DNA of 64,000 bases from Bradyrhizobium sp. NDS-1 (GCF_032918005.1 NZ_CP136628.1:4511501-4575500), one strand, 5' to 3'. Counted from the first letter of the stretch, positions 17,169 to 26,066 are shown. Translations and numbers: made by a program. The notes: generated by a model not told the origin, from the letters alone.

Positions 17169-17976
17169 CGCCCCGCCCATCCTCAAGCTTGGCGTCGACG
17201 ACGCGCTGGCAGGGCTCGCGCTATCGACGGAGGCGCACTGGAACCAGATCGAGGACGATTGGCGCATCTTCCTGCGTGAAGGCGTCGTGTTCGGCATTCG
17301 TGACGGTGCGCGACTGGTCGCGACCGCAGCCCTGCTGCCCTATTCCGGCAACAACGCCTGGATCAGCATGGTGCTGGTATCAGGCACGCATCGCCGCCGT
17401 GGCCTTGCCACCCGTCTCGTCGACGCCTGCCTGGAAACCGCGCGCCAGAACGGCCTGACCAGCTGGCTCGACGCCACGCCCGACGGCGCCGAGGTGTACG
17501 GACCGCTGGGGTTTACACCGACGCTGCAATTGCGCCGCCTGAAGCTGATGAAACCCGCGCGAGCCGAAGCGCCGCCCCCGTCATCCGCAACACTCGATGC
17601 GCTTCGTATGCGGGACCGGCGGGCCACAGGTTTCGACCGGTCTGCCCTGCTCTCCGCCTTCGCACAGCGCACCGGCTCGCGGATCGTGTCCGCGAACGGC
17701 GCCATCGCGCTGGTTCGCGACGGCAGAACCGCCCGCCATATCGGCCCGTTGTTCGCGGACGACGCCGCGGCAGCTCTGGCCTTGGTTGACGCGATCGTGC
17801 GCTCCGAGACCAGTCCGATGCTGCTCGACGCCGTCGCCGCGCAAGGCGTACTCCTGGATGGATTGCTGGCTGCCGGCTGGACCATCGAGCGTCCGTTCCA
17901 GCGCATGCGGTTCGGCGCCGCCACCATCGCCGCCGAAGAAATGCCATTCGCCGTCGCCGGCCCCGAATTCGGATAG
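17155..17976 (+). CDS. GNAT acetyltransferase with C-terminal YitH/HolE-like domain
   Basis: A 273-residue protein. The N-terminal GNAT domain (about 30-130) has the acetyl-CoA loop HRRRGLATRLVD at 79-90 and YGPLGFTPTLQLRR; the C-terminal 130 residues resemble the second domain of YitH/HolE-type acetyltransferases (IVSANGAIALVRDGRTARHIGPLF). It overlaps the upstream SDR-like gene by 14 bases and is six bases from the DapA-like gene, so it is part of the operon. Acetylation of a pathway amine is an inference. Confidence 0.82.
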   Translation: MAVTDAPPILKLGVDDALAGLALSTEAHWNQIEDDWRIFLREGVVFGIRDGARLVATAALLPYSGNNAWISMVLVSGTHRRRGLATRLVDACLETARQNGLTSWLDATPDGAEVYGPLGFTPTLQLRRLKLMKPARAEAPPPSSATLDALRMRDRRATGFDRSALLSAFAQRTGSRIVSANGAIALVRDGRTARHIGPLFADDAAAALALVDAIVRSETSPMLLDAVAAQGVLLDGLLAAGWTIERPFQRMRFGAATIAAEEMPFAVAGPEFG

Positions 17977-17982
17977 GACATC

Positions 17983-19038
17983 ATGCATCACAGCCAGATC
18001 CACAGCGACATCCGCAAGCTGATCGCCGACGGCACCGTGATGCCGGCGCATCCCCTCGCCCTCACCGCCGAGCGCCAGCTCGACAAGACGCATCAGCGCG
18101 CGCTGACGCGCTATTACATCGACGCGGGCTCAGGCGGCCTTGCGGTCGGCGTGCACACCACCCAATTCGCGATCCGCGACGTCGGCCTCTACCGCCCCGT
18201 GCTCGAGCTCGCCGCCGAGACGGCAGCACACTGGACCAAGCGTGCGCTGGCAATGGTCGCAGGCCTTGCCGGCCCAACCAGCCAGGCAACCGCCGAAGCC
18301 CGCACCGCGCGCGACATCGGCTATCACGCCGGCCTGCTCAGCCTCGCCGCGATGAAGAGCGCCTCCGAGGACGAGATCATCGCCCACTGCACGGCGGTCG
18401 CCGCCGAAATCCCGCTGATCGGCTTCTATCTTCAGCCGGCCGTCGGCGGGGTTGTCCTGTCGAGCCGTTTCTGGCAGCGCTTCGCCTCGATCGACAATGT
18501 CATCGCCATCAAGATCGCGCCTTTCAACCGTTACCGGACCCTCGATGTGCTGCGCGGCGTCGCGGCGGCCGGCGCGCTCGACCGCGTCGCGCTCTACACC
18601 GGCAATGACGATCACATCCTGCTCGACCTGATGCTGCCGTTCGACCTTCGCGAGAACGGCAGCACCACGCGGACCTATTTCAAAGGCGGCCTGCTCGGCC
18701 ATTGGTCGGTTTGGACCGCGAGCGCGATCAAGCAGTTCGAGCGTTGCAAGGCAACGCGGCACAAGGACAGCGTACCCGCGGACCTGCTCGCGCTTGATGC
18801 CCGCGTCACCGACTGCAACAGCGCTTTCTTCGACGTCGCCAATGATTTTCACGGCTGCATCGCAGGCTGCCATGAAGTTCTGAGGCGCCAGGGCCTGATG
18901 AAAGGTCTGTGGTGCCTCGATCCGAACGAAGGCCTCAGCCCCGGCCAGAAGGAGGAGATCGATCGCGTCACCCGTGAGCACGCCGACCTCAGCGACGATG
19001 CCTTCGTCGCCGCCAACCTGAATAAATGGCTGGCATGA
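17983..19038 (+). CDS. DapA-like (dihydrodipicolinate synthase family) aldolase/lyase
   Basis: A 351-residue TIM-barrel protein of the DHDPS/NAL superfamily, which forms a Schiff base between an active-site Lys and a 2-oxo acid. The likely Schiff-base Lys is K177 (AIKIAPFNRY) and the Tyr equivalent lies in GFYLQPAVGG (Y149). The usual GTTGE loop reads GVHTTQ (56-61), so the substrate is not the normal DapA one. About 50 residues longer than DapA, with a C-terminal extension. Overlaps the ATPase gene by 13 bases. Confidence 0.85.
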   Translation: MHHSQIHSDIRKLIADGTVMPAHPLALTAERQLDKTHQRALTRYYIDAGSGGLAVGVHTTQFAIRDVGLYRPVLELAAETAAHWTKRALAMVAGLAGPTSQATAEARTARDIGYHAGLLSLAAMKSASEDEIIAHCTAVAAEIPLIGFYLQPAVGGVVLSSRFWQRFASIDNVIAIKIAPFNRYRTLDVLRGVAAAGALDRVALYTGNDDHILLDLMLPFDLRENGSTTRTYFKGGLLGHWSVWTASAIKQFERCKATRHKDSVPADLLALDARVTDCNSAFFDVANDFHGCIAGCHEVLRRQGLMKGLWCLDPNEGLSPGQKEEIDRVTREHADLSDDAFVAANLNKWLA

Positions 19039-19808
19039 GCTCGGCCCCCTTCATCAGCCTGCAAGGCGTCCGCAAGGTCTATCGCAGCGGCGGCGCCGAG
19101 TTTCTCGCGGTGTCCGACGTCACCATGGACGTGCAGGAGGGTGAGCTGGTCTCACTGGTCGGCCCGTCCGGCTGCGGCAAGACCACGGTGATGAAGATCC
19201 TGGCCGGCCTGCACGACGCCGACGGCGGCACCGTGACGATCGGCAACGCGAAGAGCCCGTTCGACCCGACCCGCGACGTCGGCATGGTGTTTCAGCAGGC
19301 GCTGCTCCTGAAGTGGCGCACCATCCTGGACAACGTGCTATTGCCGGCCGAGATCGTCGGCCTGCCCATGAAGGCCGCGCGCGAGCGGGCGCGCGATCTG
19401 CTCAACCTGGTCGGGCTCGCCGGCTATGAGCAGAAATATCCGCAGCAGCTCTCCGGCGGCATGCAGCAGCGCACCGCGATCGCGCGCGCCTTCGTCCACG
19501 ATCCCAAGCTGATCCTGATGGACGAGCCGTTCGGCGCGCTGGATGCGCTGACGCGAGAGCAGATGAATCTGGAAATGCTGCGGATCTGGCGCCAGAGCGG
19601 CAAGACCATCATCTTCGTCACGCATTCGATCCAGGAGGCCGTGTTCCTGTCCTCGCATTGCGCCGTGCTGACCGCAGGACCTGCGAAGATGGCCGACTAT
19701 TTCCCGATCGACCTGCCCTTCCCCCGCGACCTGCCGCTCAAGACCACCGACGCATTCGGTGCCTATGCGCGAAGGATCTATGCGAAGCTTGGATTGGGAG
19801 CGGTGTAA
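19026..19808 (+). CDS. ABC transporter ATP-binding protein, SsuB/TauB type
   Basis: A 260-residue ATPase with all core motifs: Walker [10 protein letters not shown] (46-54), Q-loop Gln90, signature LSGGMQQR (142-149), Walker B LILMDE (162-167) and switch His200. It is the last gene of the five-gene plus-strand unit (permease, SDR-like, GNAT, DapA-like, ATPase) and overlaps the preceding gene. It pairs with the permease at 15328. Confidence 0.93.
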   Translation: MAGMSSAPFISLQGVRKVYRSGGAEFLAVSDVTMDVQEGELVSLVGPSGCGKTTVMKILAGLHDADGGTVTIGNAKSPFDPTRDVGMVFQQALLLKWRTILDNVLLPAEIVGLPMKAARERARDLLNLVGLAGYEQKYPQQLSGGMQQRTAIARAFVHDPKLILMDEPFGALDALTREQMNLEMLRIWRQSGKTIIFVTHSIQEAVFLSSHCAVLTAGPAKMADYFPIDLPFPRDLPLKTTDAFGAYARRIYAKLGLGAV

Positions 19809-19823
19809 GCTGCTCCCTCCGCC

Positions 19824-19950
19824 GTCATTCCGGGGCGCGACGAAGTCGCGAGCTATGATGCGCAATTGCGCATCTGAGAATCCACCGGGCAACACAACGC
19901 GCGGTGAAATGGATTCCGGGCTCGCGCCAAGCGGCGCGCCCCGGAATGAC
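19824..19950. repeat. 127-bp inverted-repeat element
   Basis: Perfect 16-bp arms GTCATTCCGGGGCGCG (19824-19839) and CGCGCCCCGGAATGAC (19935-19950) flank a core with its own small palindromes (CGCGACGAAGTCGCG, TGCGCAATTGCGCA). It lies between two convergent genes, as expected of a dispersed non-coding element. Confidence 0.75.
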
Positions 19951-19999
19951 AGTGTCCTTTTGGATCACGCCCGAGAACACCGCGCCCCTGTGCCTGTGC

Positions 20000-21091
20000 T
20001 CAGCTCTTGTTGCGCATCTTGCTGAGCAGGTAATTGTCGTAAAAATTCTCCGCGATCTGCGTATAGAACAGCAGCTCCTTCATATACGCGTCGTGGCTGT
20101 CCTTGGTCCGCTTGAACAGCTCGCTCTTGGCGGCGAGCTCGTTCAAATGCTCCTGGGTCGCGTTATAGCAGGCCTCCAGCACCGGTTGCGGGAACGCTTT
20201 CAGCTCCGCGCCGTTGGCGAGCAGCCGCTTCAGCGCCGCCGGATTCACGCTGTCGTATTTCTCGAGCATCCAGGCGCCGGCCGCCGCGCCCGCCTGGTTG
20301 ACGATCGCCTGGTACTGCTTGGGCAGCGAGGCCCATTTCTCGTCGTTGACGATCATGTGCAGCATGGCGCCGCCTTCCCACCAGCCGGGGAAGTAGTAGT
20401 ACTTGGCGACCTTCTGGAATCCGAGCTTCTCGTCGTCATAGGGACCGACGAACTCGACCGCGTCGATCGTGCCCTTCTCCAGCGCCGGATAGATGTCACC
20501 GCCTGCGATCTGCTGCGGAACGACCCCGAGCTTTGCCAGCACATGGCCGCCCATGCCGGCGATGCGGAATTTGAGACCCTTCAGGTCGTCGACGGTCTTG
20601 ATCTCCTTGCGGAACCAGCCGCCCATCTGGGTGCCGGAATTGCCGCAGAGAATCGCGTGCGCCTTGAACGGTTTCAGCGCCTCATTGGTGAGGTCGGCGC
20701 CACCGCCGAAGTGCCACCACGATTCCTGATGGCGATGGTTCATGCCGAAGGGCGCGCCGGTGGCATAGGCCAGCGCAGGCTCCTTGCCGATGTAGAAATA
20801 GAGCGGGGTCTGCGCCATCTCCACCGAGGACGTGCTGACGGCATCGAGCGCCTGCAAGCCCGGAACGATCTCGCCGGCGCCAAAGGTCTGGATCTGAAAT
20901 TTGTTGTCCGTGGCCTCGGCGATATATTTCGCGAAGGTCTGCGCCGTGCCGTAGATGGTGTCGAGCGATTTGGGGAAGCTCGAGGTCAGGCGCCATTTGA
21001 TCTCGGGCATGCTCTGCGCGATCGCAGGTGCAGCAACCAGCGTCGTCGCGCCGGCGGCCGCGCCGCCCGTGAGAAATGTACGGCGTTTCAT
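20000..21091 (-). CDS. TRAP transporter substrate-binding protein (DctP/TakP-like), orphan
   Basis: A 363-residue periplasmic protein with a Tat signal (MKRRTFLTGGAAAGATTLVA, cut near APAIAQ). The DctP fold is evident: SSFPKSLDTIYGTAQTFAKYI at the start of the mature part, QIAGGDIYPALEKGTIDAVEFVGPYDD for the carboxylate-binding loop, and a long C-terminal helix typical of the TakP alpha-keto acid binders. No membrane subunits are nearby; the complete dctPQM set at 35 kb is separate. Convergent with the ABC ATPase gene. Confidence 0.88.
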   Translation of the reverse strand: MKRRTFLTGGAAAGATTLVAAPAIAQSMPEIKWRLTSSFPKSLDTIYGTAQTFAKYIAEATDNKFQIQTFGAGEIVPGLQALDAVSTSSVEMAQTPLYFYIGKEPALAYATGAPFGMNHRHQESWWHFGGGADLTNEALKPFKAHAILCGNSGTQMGGWFRKEIKTVDDLKGLKFRIAGMGGHVLAKLGVVPQQIAGGDIYPALEKGTIDAVEFVGPYDDEKLGFQKVAKYYYFPGWWEGGAMLHMIVNDEKWASLPKQYQAIVNQAGAAAGAWMLEKYDSVNPAALKRLLANGAELKAFPQPVLEACYNATQEHLNELAAKSELFKRTKDSHDAYMKELLFYTQIAENFYDNYLLSKMRNKS

Positions 21092-21220
21092 GGTGGGTTC
21101 TCCCTGAAAGCAAGTTTGAAACTTATGGGCTTGCGGCAACGGTCTTTGCCGACCGTTTGCCCGTTCCTGGAACGGAGTTCAAGTTGTGAAAGCCTAGCCT
21201 ATAGCTCCGATGGAGCGCCG

Positions 21221-21478
21221 CTAGAGCAGCTTCGCGCTCACGAACAGCGCGCGCACGGCGTTGGTCGCCTGCACCGCCAGCATCGCGTTACCGGCCGCGC
21301 CTTCGAGGGCCGCGACGGCGTCCTCATGCAGGGAACGGAATTCCATCCACTCGACCGACTTGAAGTTGGTGAGGAATTGATAGGCCTGGCCGACGGTCGC
21401 GATCGCCAGCGTGTCACCGTTCAACTTGATCTTGAACGTCGTACGCAGCGGGGTCTCGGAATTCGTTGGATCACTCAT
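21221..21478 (-). CDS. DUF982 family small protein
   Basis: An 85-residue protein that fits the DUF982 pattern common in Rhizobiales: a short beta segment with TVGQAYQFLTNF, a Trp-Met-Glu motif (KSVEWMEF) and a helix of Ala-rich residues (DAVAALEGAAGNAMLAVQAT) ending in ARxxFVxAA-like NAVRALFVSAKLL. Function unknown. It stands alone between the TRAP binding protein and the Tlde1-domain gene. Confidence 0.7.
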   Translation of the reverse strand: MSDPTNSETPLRTTFKIKLNGDTLAIATVGQAYQFLTNFKSVEWMEFRSLHEDAVAALEGAAGNAMLAVQATNAVRALFVSAKLL

Positions 21479-21544
21479 GGGCTGCTTCTGGACGATGACG
21501 GCTTAACGAACGGGAAACGGCAGCCCCGCCGCAGCAGGCAAATA

Positions 21545-22582
21545 TCAGGAGTTGGTGCTCGCGCGCTGCGAGGCGGTCGCCGATCCGCTCAGGCTCGGCA
21601 CCACGACGAGGCGATTGAACTCGCCATTGTCGTAAGCTTTGAGGAAACGATCATAGTCCTTGATCGAGACGCAGCCGTTGGAATCGCCGCGCGGTCCCAG
21701 CAAGTAGTTGTGCGTGAGCAGACCGACACGGCCAAGCGCGCTGGTGCCTTCGACCGGGGTCATACGCAGCGCACGGACGCCGTGAAAAAGCTTTTCACGC
21801 GGCTTCAGGTCGTAGATCGCGGGCGGGGTCGCCCCCACCATCCGCCGGTCGACATGGTCGGGATCGTCCATCAGCGCGCCCAAGCCTGAATGGGCTTCCA
21901 GCGCCACGCCGCTCGGCAGGTAAAGCGCCTTGGCCTTGATGTCGTAGACCGCCGTTCGCGAATCGTAGCCGAGGGCGGCGAGATCCGGAGCCCTGCCGAG
22001 CAGGCCATCGCCGGGGGTCAGCGAGGCCAGCTTGATCTTGTCGGTGAATTTTTCGAAGAAATTGCGATTATCGGCCCTGGGACCGGTATCGGCATAGGCT
22101 TGGCTGGAGGCGATCTGGGCGGCGAGGTCCGCCTGGACCGGCCTCGAGCGCGGCATCGGGACGACGTCGGCGCGATGCGAGGGCCTCCTCTCGTCGACCG
22201 CGGTCCGATCGTCATCGGTCAGCATCGAGCGCCAGTCGTCGCCCTGAAGCTTCTGCGCGAGCATCGCCTTGGCATCGCGAAGCTTGAGCTGGACCGCATT
22301 CAGGGCGGAACGCTCCAGTGTCCGGAGGCCGAGGTCCCGAGCCGGCGGATTGCCGGATGCCGAAGCGAAACGATCTTCGAAAGACGGCGTATTGCCAGGC
22401 GGCAACGCGGCGGAGACCAGCGGGCTCGAAGCGCCCAGATTCGAATCCCCGACGATGTCCACGACCCAGGCGGCGGCGCCCAGTGCCAGCGCGACGGCGG
22501 CAAGAGACAGCAAAACGCGCTCGGCCCGCCCGATTCGGCGGCGCGACAACAGCCTCTCGGCGTGTCCTGCGTCGGAAACCAT
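21545..22582 (-). CDS. Membrane-anchored Tlde1 (DUF2778) domain protein
   Basis: A 345-residue protein. A basic N-terminus and one membrane span (about 22-42) are followed by a long polar linker, then a C-terminal Tlde1/DUF2778 domain (about 210-335) with the catalytic pair: His in GVALEAHSGLGALMDDP and Cys in GPRGDSNGCVSIKDYDRF. Tlde1 domains are L,D-transpeptidase-like and modify peptidoglycan; some are type VI effectors. Here the anchor and lack of secretion genes suggest a housekeeping envelope role. ATG at 22582 follows GGGGATC. Confidence 0.8.
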   Translation of the reverse strand: MVSDAGHAERLLSRRRIGRAERVLLSLAAVALALGAAAWVVDIVGDSNLGASSPLVSAALPPGNTPSFEDRFASASGNPPARDLGLRTLERSALNAVQLKLRDAKAMLAQKLQGDDWRSMLTDDDRTAVDERRPSHRADVVPMPRSRPVQADLAAQIASSQAYADTGPRADNRNFFEKFTDKIKLASLTPGDGLLGRAPDLAALGYDSRTAVYDIKAKALYLPSGVALEAHSGLGALMDDPDHVDRRMVGATPPAIYDLKPREKLFHGVRALRMTPVEGTSALGRVGLLTHNYLLGPRGDSNGCVSIKDYDRFLKAYDNGEFNRLVVVPSLSGSATASQRASTNS

Positions 22583-22714
22583 CAGATCCCCAAATAACCC
22601 CCCGGGGGACCCAACCCCCACCCGGAGACTCTATATCAGCTACCACATTGGGAGCCAAAAGTTAGGCATAATCGCGGCCGGTAAGGGTCCGGAGTGGACA
22701 TTCCGAGGTATCCA

Positions 22715-23152
22715 ATGACCGATCCTTTCGATCTAGACCGGTTTGTCCGGGCCCAAGACCCGGTCTATCGGGACGTTCAGGGGGAGCTGATCCGAGGGCG
22801 GAAGCAGAGCCACTGGATGTGGTTCGTCTTCCCCCAAATCGCAGGCCTCGGCTTCAGCCCCATGTCGCAGCGCTACGCCATCGGCTCCCCCGAGGAGGCG
22901 AAGGCCTATCTCGCCCATCCCGTGCTCGGCGCGCGGCTGATCCAATGCACCCGCCTCGTCCTCACCGTTCAGGGGCGGAGCATCAACGCGATCCTCGGCG
23001 CGCCCGACGACGCCAAATTCCGCTCGTCGATGACGTTGTTCGGCGCGGTGTCCGATGAGCCCATTTTCGACGAGGCGCTCGCCCGCTATTTCGCAGGCGA
23101 GCGCGACACCGCGACGCTGGAGATCCTGTCGAGGCTGGATCGGAATGCCTAG
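22715..23152 (+). CDS. DUF1810 family protein
   Basis: A 145-residue soluble protein with the DUF1810 signature: DRFVRAQDPVY near the start, GRKQSHWMWFVFPQIAGLGFSPMSQRYAI, then an SPEEAKAYLAHPVLGARL segment and a C-terminal helix. The family's biochemical role is not known to me. ATG at 22715 has GAGGT upstream. It is divergent from the Tlde1 gene and convergent with the enoyl-CoA hydratase gene. Confidence 0.82.
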   Translation: MTDPFDLDRFVRAQDPVYRDVQGELIRGRKQSHWMWFVFPQIAGLGFSPMSQRYAIGSPEEAKAYLAHPVLGARLIQCTRLVLTVQGRSINAILGAPDDAKFRSSMTLFGAVSDEPIFDEALARYFAGERDTATLEILSRLDRNA

Positions 23153-23161
23153 CGCCTGCGA

Positions 23162-23938
23162 TCAACGCCCCTGGAAGACGGCCGCACGACGCTCGATGAA
23201 GGATTGAATTCCCTCCTTCGCGTCCGCGCTGCCGAGCACACGGGCGCGCATCTCGGGGATGTAGGCGATCGCCGCCGCCTCGCCGCCTTCGACGTACTTG
23301 GCCGCCGCTTCCTTGGTGACCTGGATGCCGAGCGGCGCATTGCGCGCGATGATGTCGGCGAGCGCCATCGCACGCACGATCTGCTCTCCCGGCGGCACGA
23401 TCTCCTGGACGAGGCCGATCGCATGAGCGCGGTCGGCCGAAAATTCGTCGCACAGGAACAGATGATACATCGCGTCGCCCCAGCCGGCGCGCGACAGGAA
23501 ACGGAAATGCGCGCCGCCGAGTGGCGCAATGCCGCGCCTGGATTCCATTTGGCAGAAGCGTGAATCCGCTGCGGCCACCACGATATCGCCGGCGAGCATC
23601 AGCTCGATGCCGACGGTGAAGACGATGCCCTGCACGGCGGTGATAACAGGCTTGCGGCAGCGCTTGGCTAGGCCGAACGGATCGACGTTACCTTCCCTGA
23701 CGTTGCGCTTCTCCGCTGCAGGCCCGAAGAATTTCGGCATGTCGAGACCAGCGGTGAAATCCCTGCCCTCGGCGCAGATCACGCCGACGCGGTAGGCCTC
23801 CTTGTCGTGCAGCTCGGTCAGCGCATCGGACAATTGCTCCATCATCACCGGCGTGAACGCGTTCTTCTTCGCGGCATTGTCGATGATGATCTTGAGAACG
23901 TGGCCGTGCACCTCGGTACGAATTTGTCCTTCGCTCAT
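23162..23938 (-). CDS. Enoyl-CoA hydratase/isomerase family protein (crotonase)
   Basis: A 258-residue crotonase-fold protein. The CoA/oxyanion motifs are present: KKNAFTPVMMEQLSDAL, GRDFTAGLDMPKFF and the second loop QGIVFTVGIELMLAGDIVVAAADSRFCQME. The usual Glu that activates water is in the ESRRGIAPLGG region. It follows the tautomerase gene on the same strand (40-base gap), so the two may be one transcript controlled by the divergent TetR. CoA substrate unknown. Confidence 0.85.
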   Translation of the reverse strand: MSEGQIRTEVHGHVLKIIIDNAAKKNAFTPVMMEQLSDALTELHDKEAYRVGVICAEGRDFTAGLDMPKFFGPAAEKRNVREGNVDPFGLAKRCRKPVITAVQGIVFTVGIELMLAGDIVVAAADSRFCQMESRRGIAPLGGAHFRFLSRAGWGDAMYHLFLCDEFSADRAHAIGLVQEIVPPGEQIVRAMALADIIARNAPLGIQVTKEAAAKYVEGGEAAAIAYIPEMRARVLGSADAKEGIQSFIERRAAVFQGR

Positions 23939-23978
23939 GCGCTTCTCTCCGTGATCGTCATTTGGGTTTTGGTGAACG

Positions 23979-24494
23979 TCAGGCCGGCAGCTGAACCGCC
24001 GCGCGGATTGCCTTGATTCGCTCCGGCGTGAACACGCCGGATTCGAGCAGCTGAAGGATCGAGAGCACGCCGCCCCGCGACCCCCAGCTTCCTTCCTCGA
24101 TGATCTCGAAATTGACCCACCAGGTCGGCGCCGGTTTCTGCATTCCGCAGGCCTCCGCGAGCCGCGCGAGCACGTTGCGGATCACCTCGGCGCGCACCTC
24201 GGCCGGCCAGGCCGCGTTCATCACCGCGATCCTGACGGTGATGATGTCGCGCGGGGTGTCCTGATCGGACAGGAGCTGGCCGCCGACCGCCATGCGGTCG
24301 GCTGGAAGTTCATGGAAATGGACCTGGAAGCCCATCCGCGCAGCCGGCACGTGCTGGCCGATCTCGGGCTCGAGCACGGCATCGGTCAGGGTTTCCGCGA
24401 GGCAGCGGCGCTGCGTCAGGCTGAGCCGGCCCGGGGGGGCGGTCACGGTGATGATGGTCAAGGTCGCCTCTGGAAAATCTATGACACTCGTCAT
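23979..24494 (-). CDS. Tautomerase-like protein
   Basis: A 171-residue protein with an N-terminal 4-oxalocrotonate tautomerase/MIF-like beta-alpha-beta unit (ATLTIITVTAPPGRLSLTQRRCLAETLTDAVL) and a second similar unit (DIITVRIAVMNAAWPAEVRAEVIRNVLARLAEA). This is a fused dimer arrangement. The catalytic N-terminal Pro of classical tautomerases is not at position 2, so activity is uncertain. It starts inside the operator region shared with the divergent TetR gene. Confidence 0.65.
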   Translation of the reverse strand: MTSVIDFPEATLTIITVTAPPGRLSLTQRRCLAETLTDAVLEPEIGQHVPAARMGFQVHFHELPADRMAVGGQLLSDQDTPRDIITVRIAVMNAAWPAEVRAEVIRNVLARLAEACGMQKPAPTWWVNFEIIEEGSWGSRGGVLSILQLLESGVFTPERIKAIRAAVQLPA

Positions 24495-24529
24495 ATTTCA
24501 GCACGGCTTGCCTATGTCAAGCGTCATAG
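24479..24529. promoter_or_regulatory. Two TetR operators, 33 bp apart, in divergent promoter
   Basis: CTATGACACTCGTCATAT begins at 24479 and CTATGTCAAGCGTCATAG at 24512; both have CTATG.C-N4-G.CATA arms and lie exactly 33 bases (about three helical turns) apart. The first covers the tautomerase start codon; the second is 20 bases before the TetR ATG. Both genes are probably repressed by the TetR protein. Confidence 0.65.
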
Positions 24530-24548
24530 TCTAGATGGGGCGCCAACC

Positions 24549-25172
24549 ATGGGACTTCCGATGACCTCCAGCACGCGCGACAAGATGATCGCCGGCGCCG
24601 CCGATCTGATGAGCCGCCGCGGCTTGAATGCCACCAGCATGCGCGACGTCGTTCGCCACACGTCGACGCCCCGCGGCTCGATCGGTCACCACTTTCCGGA
24701 GGGCAAGCAGCAATTGATCGCCGAAGCCGTGACCTTCGCCGGCAAGGAGGTGTCCATTCCCCTGGAGAAGGTCATGAGCGACCGCGGCGCGATCGGCGGC
24801 TTGCGGGCCTTCGTTGCGTCCTGGCGCCGCCGGCTGGAGGCAACCGGCTTCGAGGCCGGGTGTCCGGTGCTCGCCGTTGCCGTCGACCGCTATGTCGGCG
24901 AGGCGTCCGACAAGGACGATGAGGCGGCGCAGCAGCACCTGCTCGACCTCGCCGACGGCGTGTTCGCCGAATGGCGGCGGATCATGCGTGCGGCCCTGCT
25001 GCGCGAAGGGCTGGCTGCGGAACGCGCGGAACGGCTGGCAACGCTCGTCGTCGCCTCGATCGAAGGCACGGTCGCGATGTGCCGGGCAAACCGTAGCGCA
25101 GACGCGCTCGATCAGGTCCAAGAAGAGCTGGAGGCGGTGCTGTTCGCCGCCCTCGCCCCCACCCGCAGATAG
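24549..25172 (+). CDS. TetR family regulator, LmrA/YxaF-like
   Basis: A 207-residue regulator. The DNA-binding domain (about 10-55: GAADLMSRRGLNATSMRDVVRHTSTPRGSIGHHFPEGKQQLI) has the LmrA/YxaF form with GSIGHHFPEGK in place of the usual YYHF motif. The ligand domain carries FEAGCPVLAVAVD. It is divergent from the tautomerase gene and 14 bases upstream of the hydratase gene, sharing its transcript. ATG at 24549 or, 12 bases on, MTSSTRD. Confidence 0.85.
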   Translation: MGLPMTSSTRDKMIAGAADLMSRRGLNATSMRDVVRHTSTPRGSIGHHFPEGKQQLIAEAVTFAGKEVSIPLEKVMSDRGAIGGLRAFVASWRRRLEATGFEAGCPVLAVAVDRYVGEASDKDDEAAQQHLLDLADGVFAEWRRIMRAALLREGLAAERAERLATLVVASIEGTVAMCRANRSADALDQVQEELEAVLFAALAPTRR

Positions 25173-25186
25173 ATTGGAGACGCATC

Positions 25187-25972
25187 GTGGACCTTTCCCG
25201 ACAGCGCGAGCTCGCCCGTCATCTCGCCAAATTGCGCCGCGAGGGCCGGCAACAAAGCGGCCTCGAAGAACGGCTGGTCCCGCCGGATGCAGATACGGCG
25301 TACCATGTTGCCAGGATGGTGGAAGAGGAGTTGGGCTGGGTTGTCGTCGGATGGAAGATCGCAGGCATGAAGTCCGGACTCCAGCGCCAGCTTCGCATCT
25401 CCTCGCCGATTTATGGGCGGGTGTTCGCGCCCCTGATCAAGAGCTCGCCCGCCAGCGTCGAGCACGCCAGGCAATGCAGCCCGATACCGGAAGTCGAGTA
25501 CCAGGCGCGCCTCGGCGCCGACCTGCCACCGCGCGCGAAGCCCTATACGGCGGACGAGGTCGGGGACGCCGTCGCCTCGTTGCATCCCGGCATCGAGCTA
25601 GCGGAGTGCCGCTTCGTTCACGATGCGGCATTTCCGCCAATGCCGGCGATCATGGCGGACGGCTCTGGATCGGGAACGATCGTGCTCGGGGAGCCTATCG
25701 CCGACTGGCGCAACCGCGACATCGCCAATCAGAACGTCGTCCTCAATTGCAATGGCATCGAGAGGCGCCGCGGCTCCGCTGCGGAGGCGATTGACCACCC
25801 GCTGGTGCCGCTGGCCTGGCTTGCCAACGAGCTGTCGCGGACAGGCATCGGTCTCAAGGCCGGCCAGACGATCAGGACGGGCACGCTGACCGGCATGCTG
25901 CGGCCGAAGGCCGGAGAAACCTACGTTGCCGATTTCGGTGCGCTGGGATCGGTGAGCGCGACCTACGGTTGA
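25187..25972 (+). CDS. Hydratase/decarboxylase of the 2-oxopent-4-enoate (MhpD) type
   Basis: A 261-residue protein of the fumarylacetoacetate-hydrolase-like superfamily, whose members hydrate 2-hydroxypentadienoate or decarboxylate 4-oxalocrotonate in aromatic meta-cleavage. Motifs include [31 protein letters not shown] (metal-binding Glu region) and [12 protein letters not shown] start with TTGGAGA upstream. In an operon with the TetR gene and opposite a tautomerase, a set seen in meta-cleavage routes; but no ring-opening dioxygenase is present, so the pathway is unsettled. Confidence 0.72.
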   Translation: MDLSRQRELARHLAKLRREGRQQSGLEERLVPPDADTAYHVARMVEEELGWVVVGWKIAGMKSGLQRQLRISSPIYGRVFAPLIKSSPASVEHARQCSPIPEVEYQARLGADLPPRAKPYTADEVGDAVASLHPGIELAECRFVHDAAFPPMPAIMADGSGSGTIVLGEPIADWRNRDIANQNVVLNCNGIERRRGSAAEAIDHPLVPLAWLANELSRTGIGLKAGQTIRTGTLTGMLRPKAGETYVADFGALGSVSATYG

Positions 25973-26066
25973 GAGGGCGCCATCGCGCCGAGAGCGTAAA
26001 CCCAAGATTAACACGGGCAAACTATGGTCCGGGCAAGATAATTCCCCGTTATTTGCCGGACAGATC

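Noticed and set aside
21545..22582. Tlde1-domain protein as a type VI secretion effector
   Set aside because: It has its own membrane anchor and no Hcp, VgrG, PAAR or immunity gene beside it.
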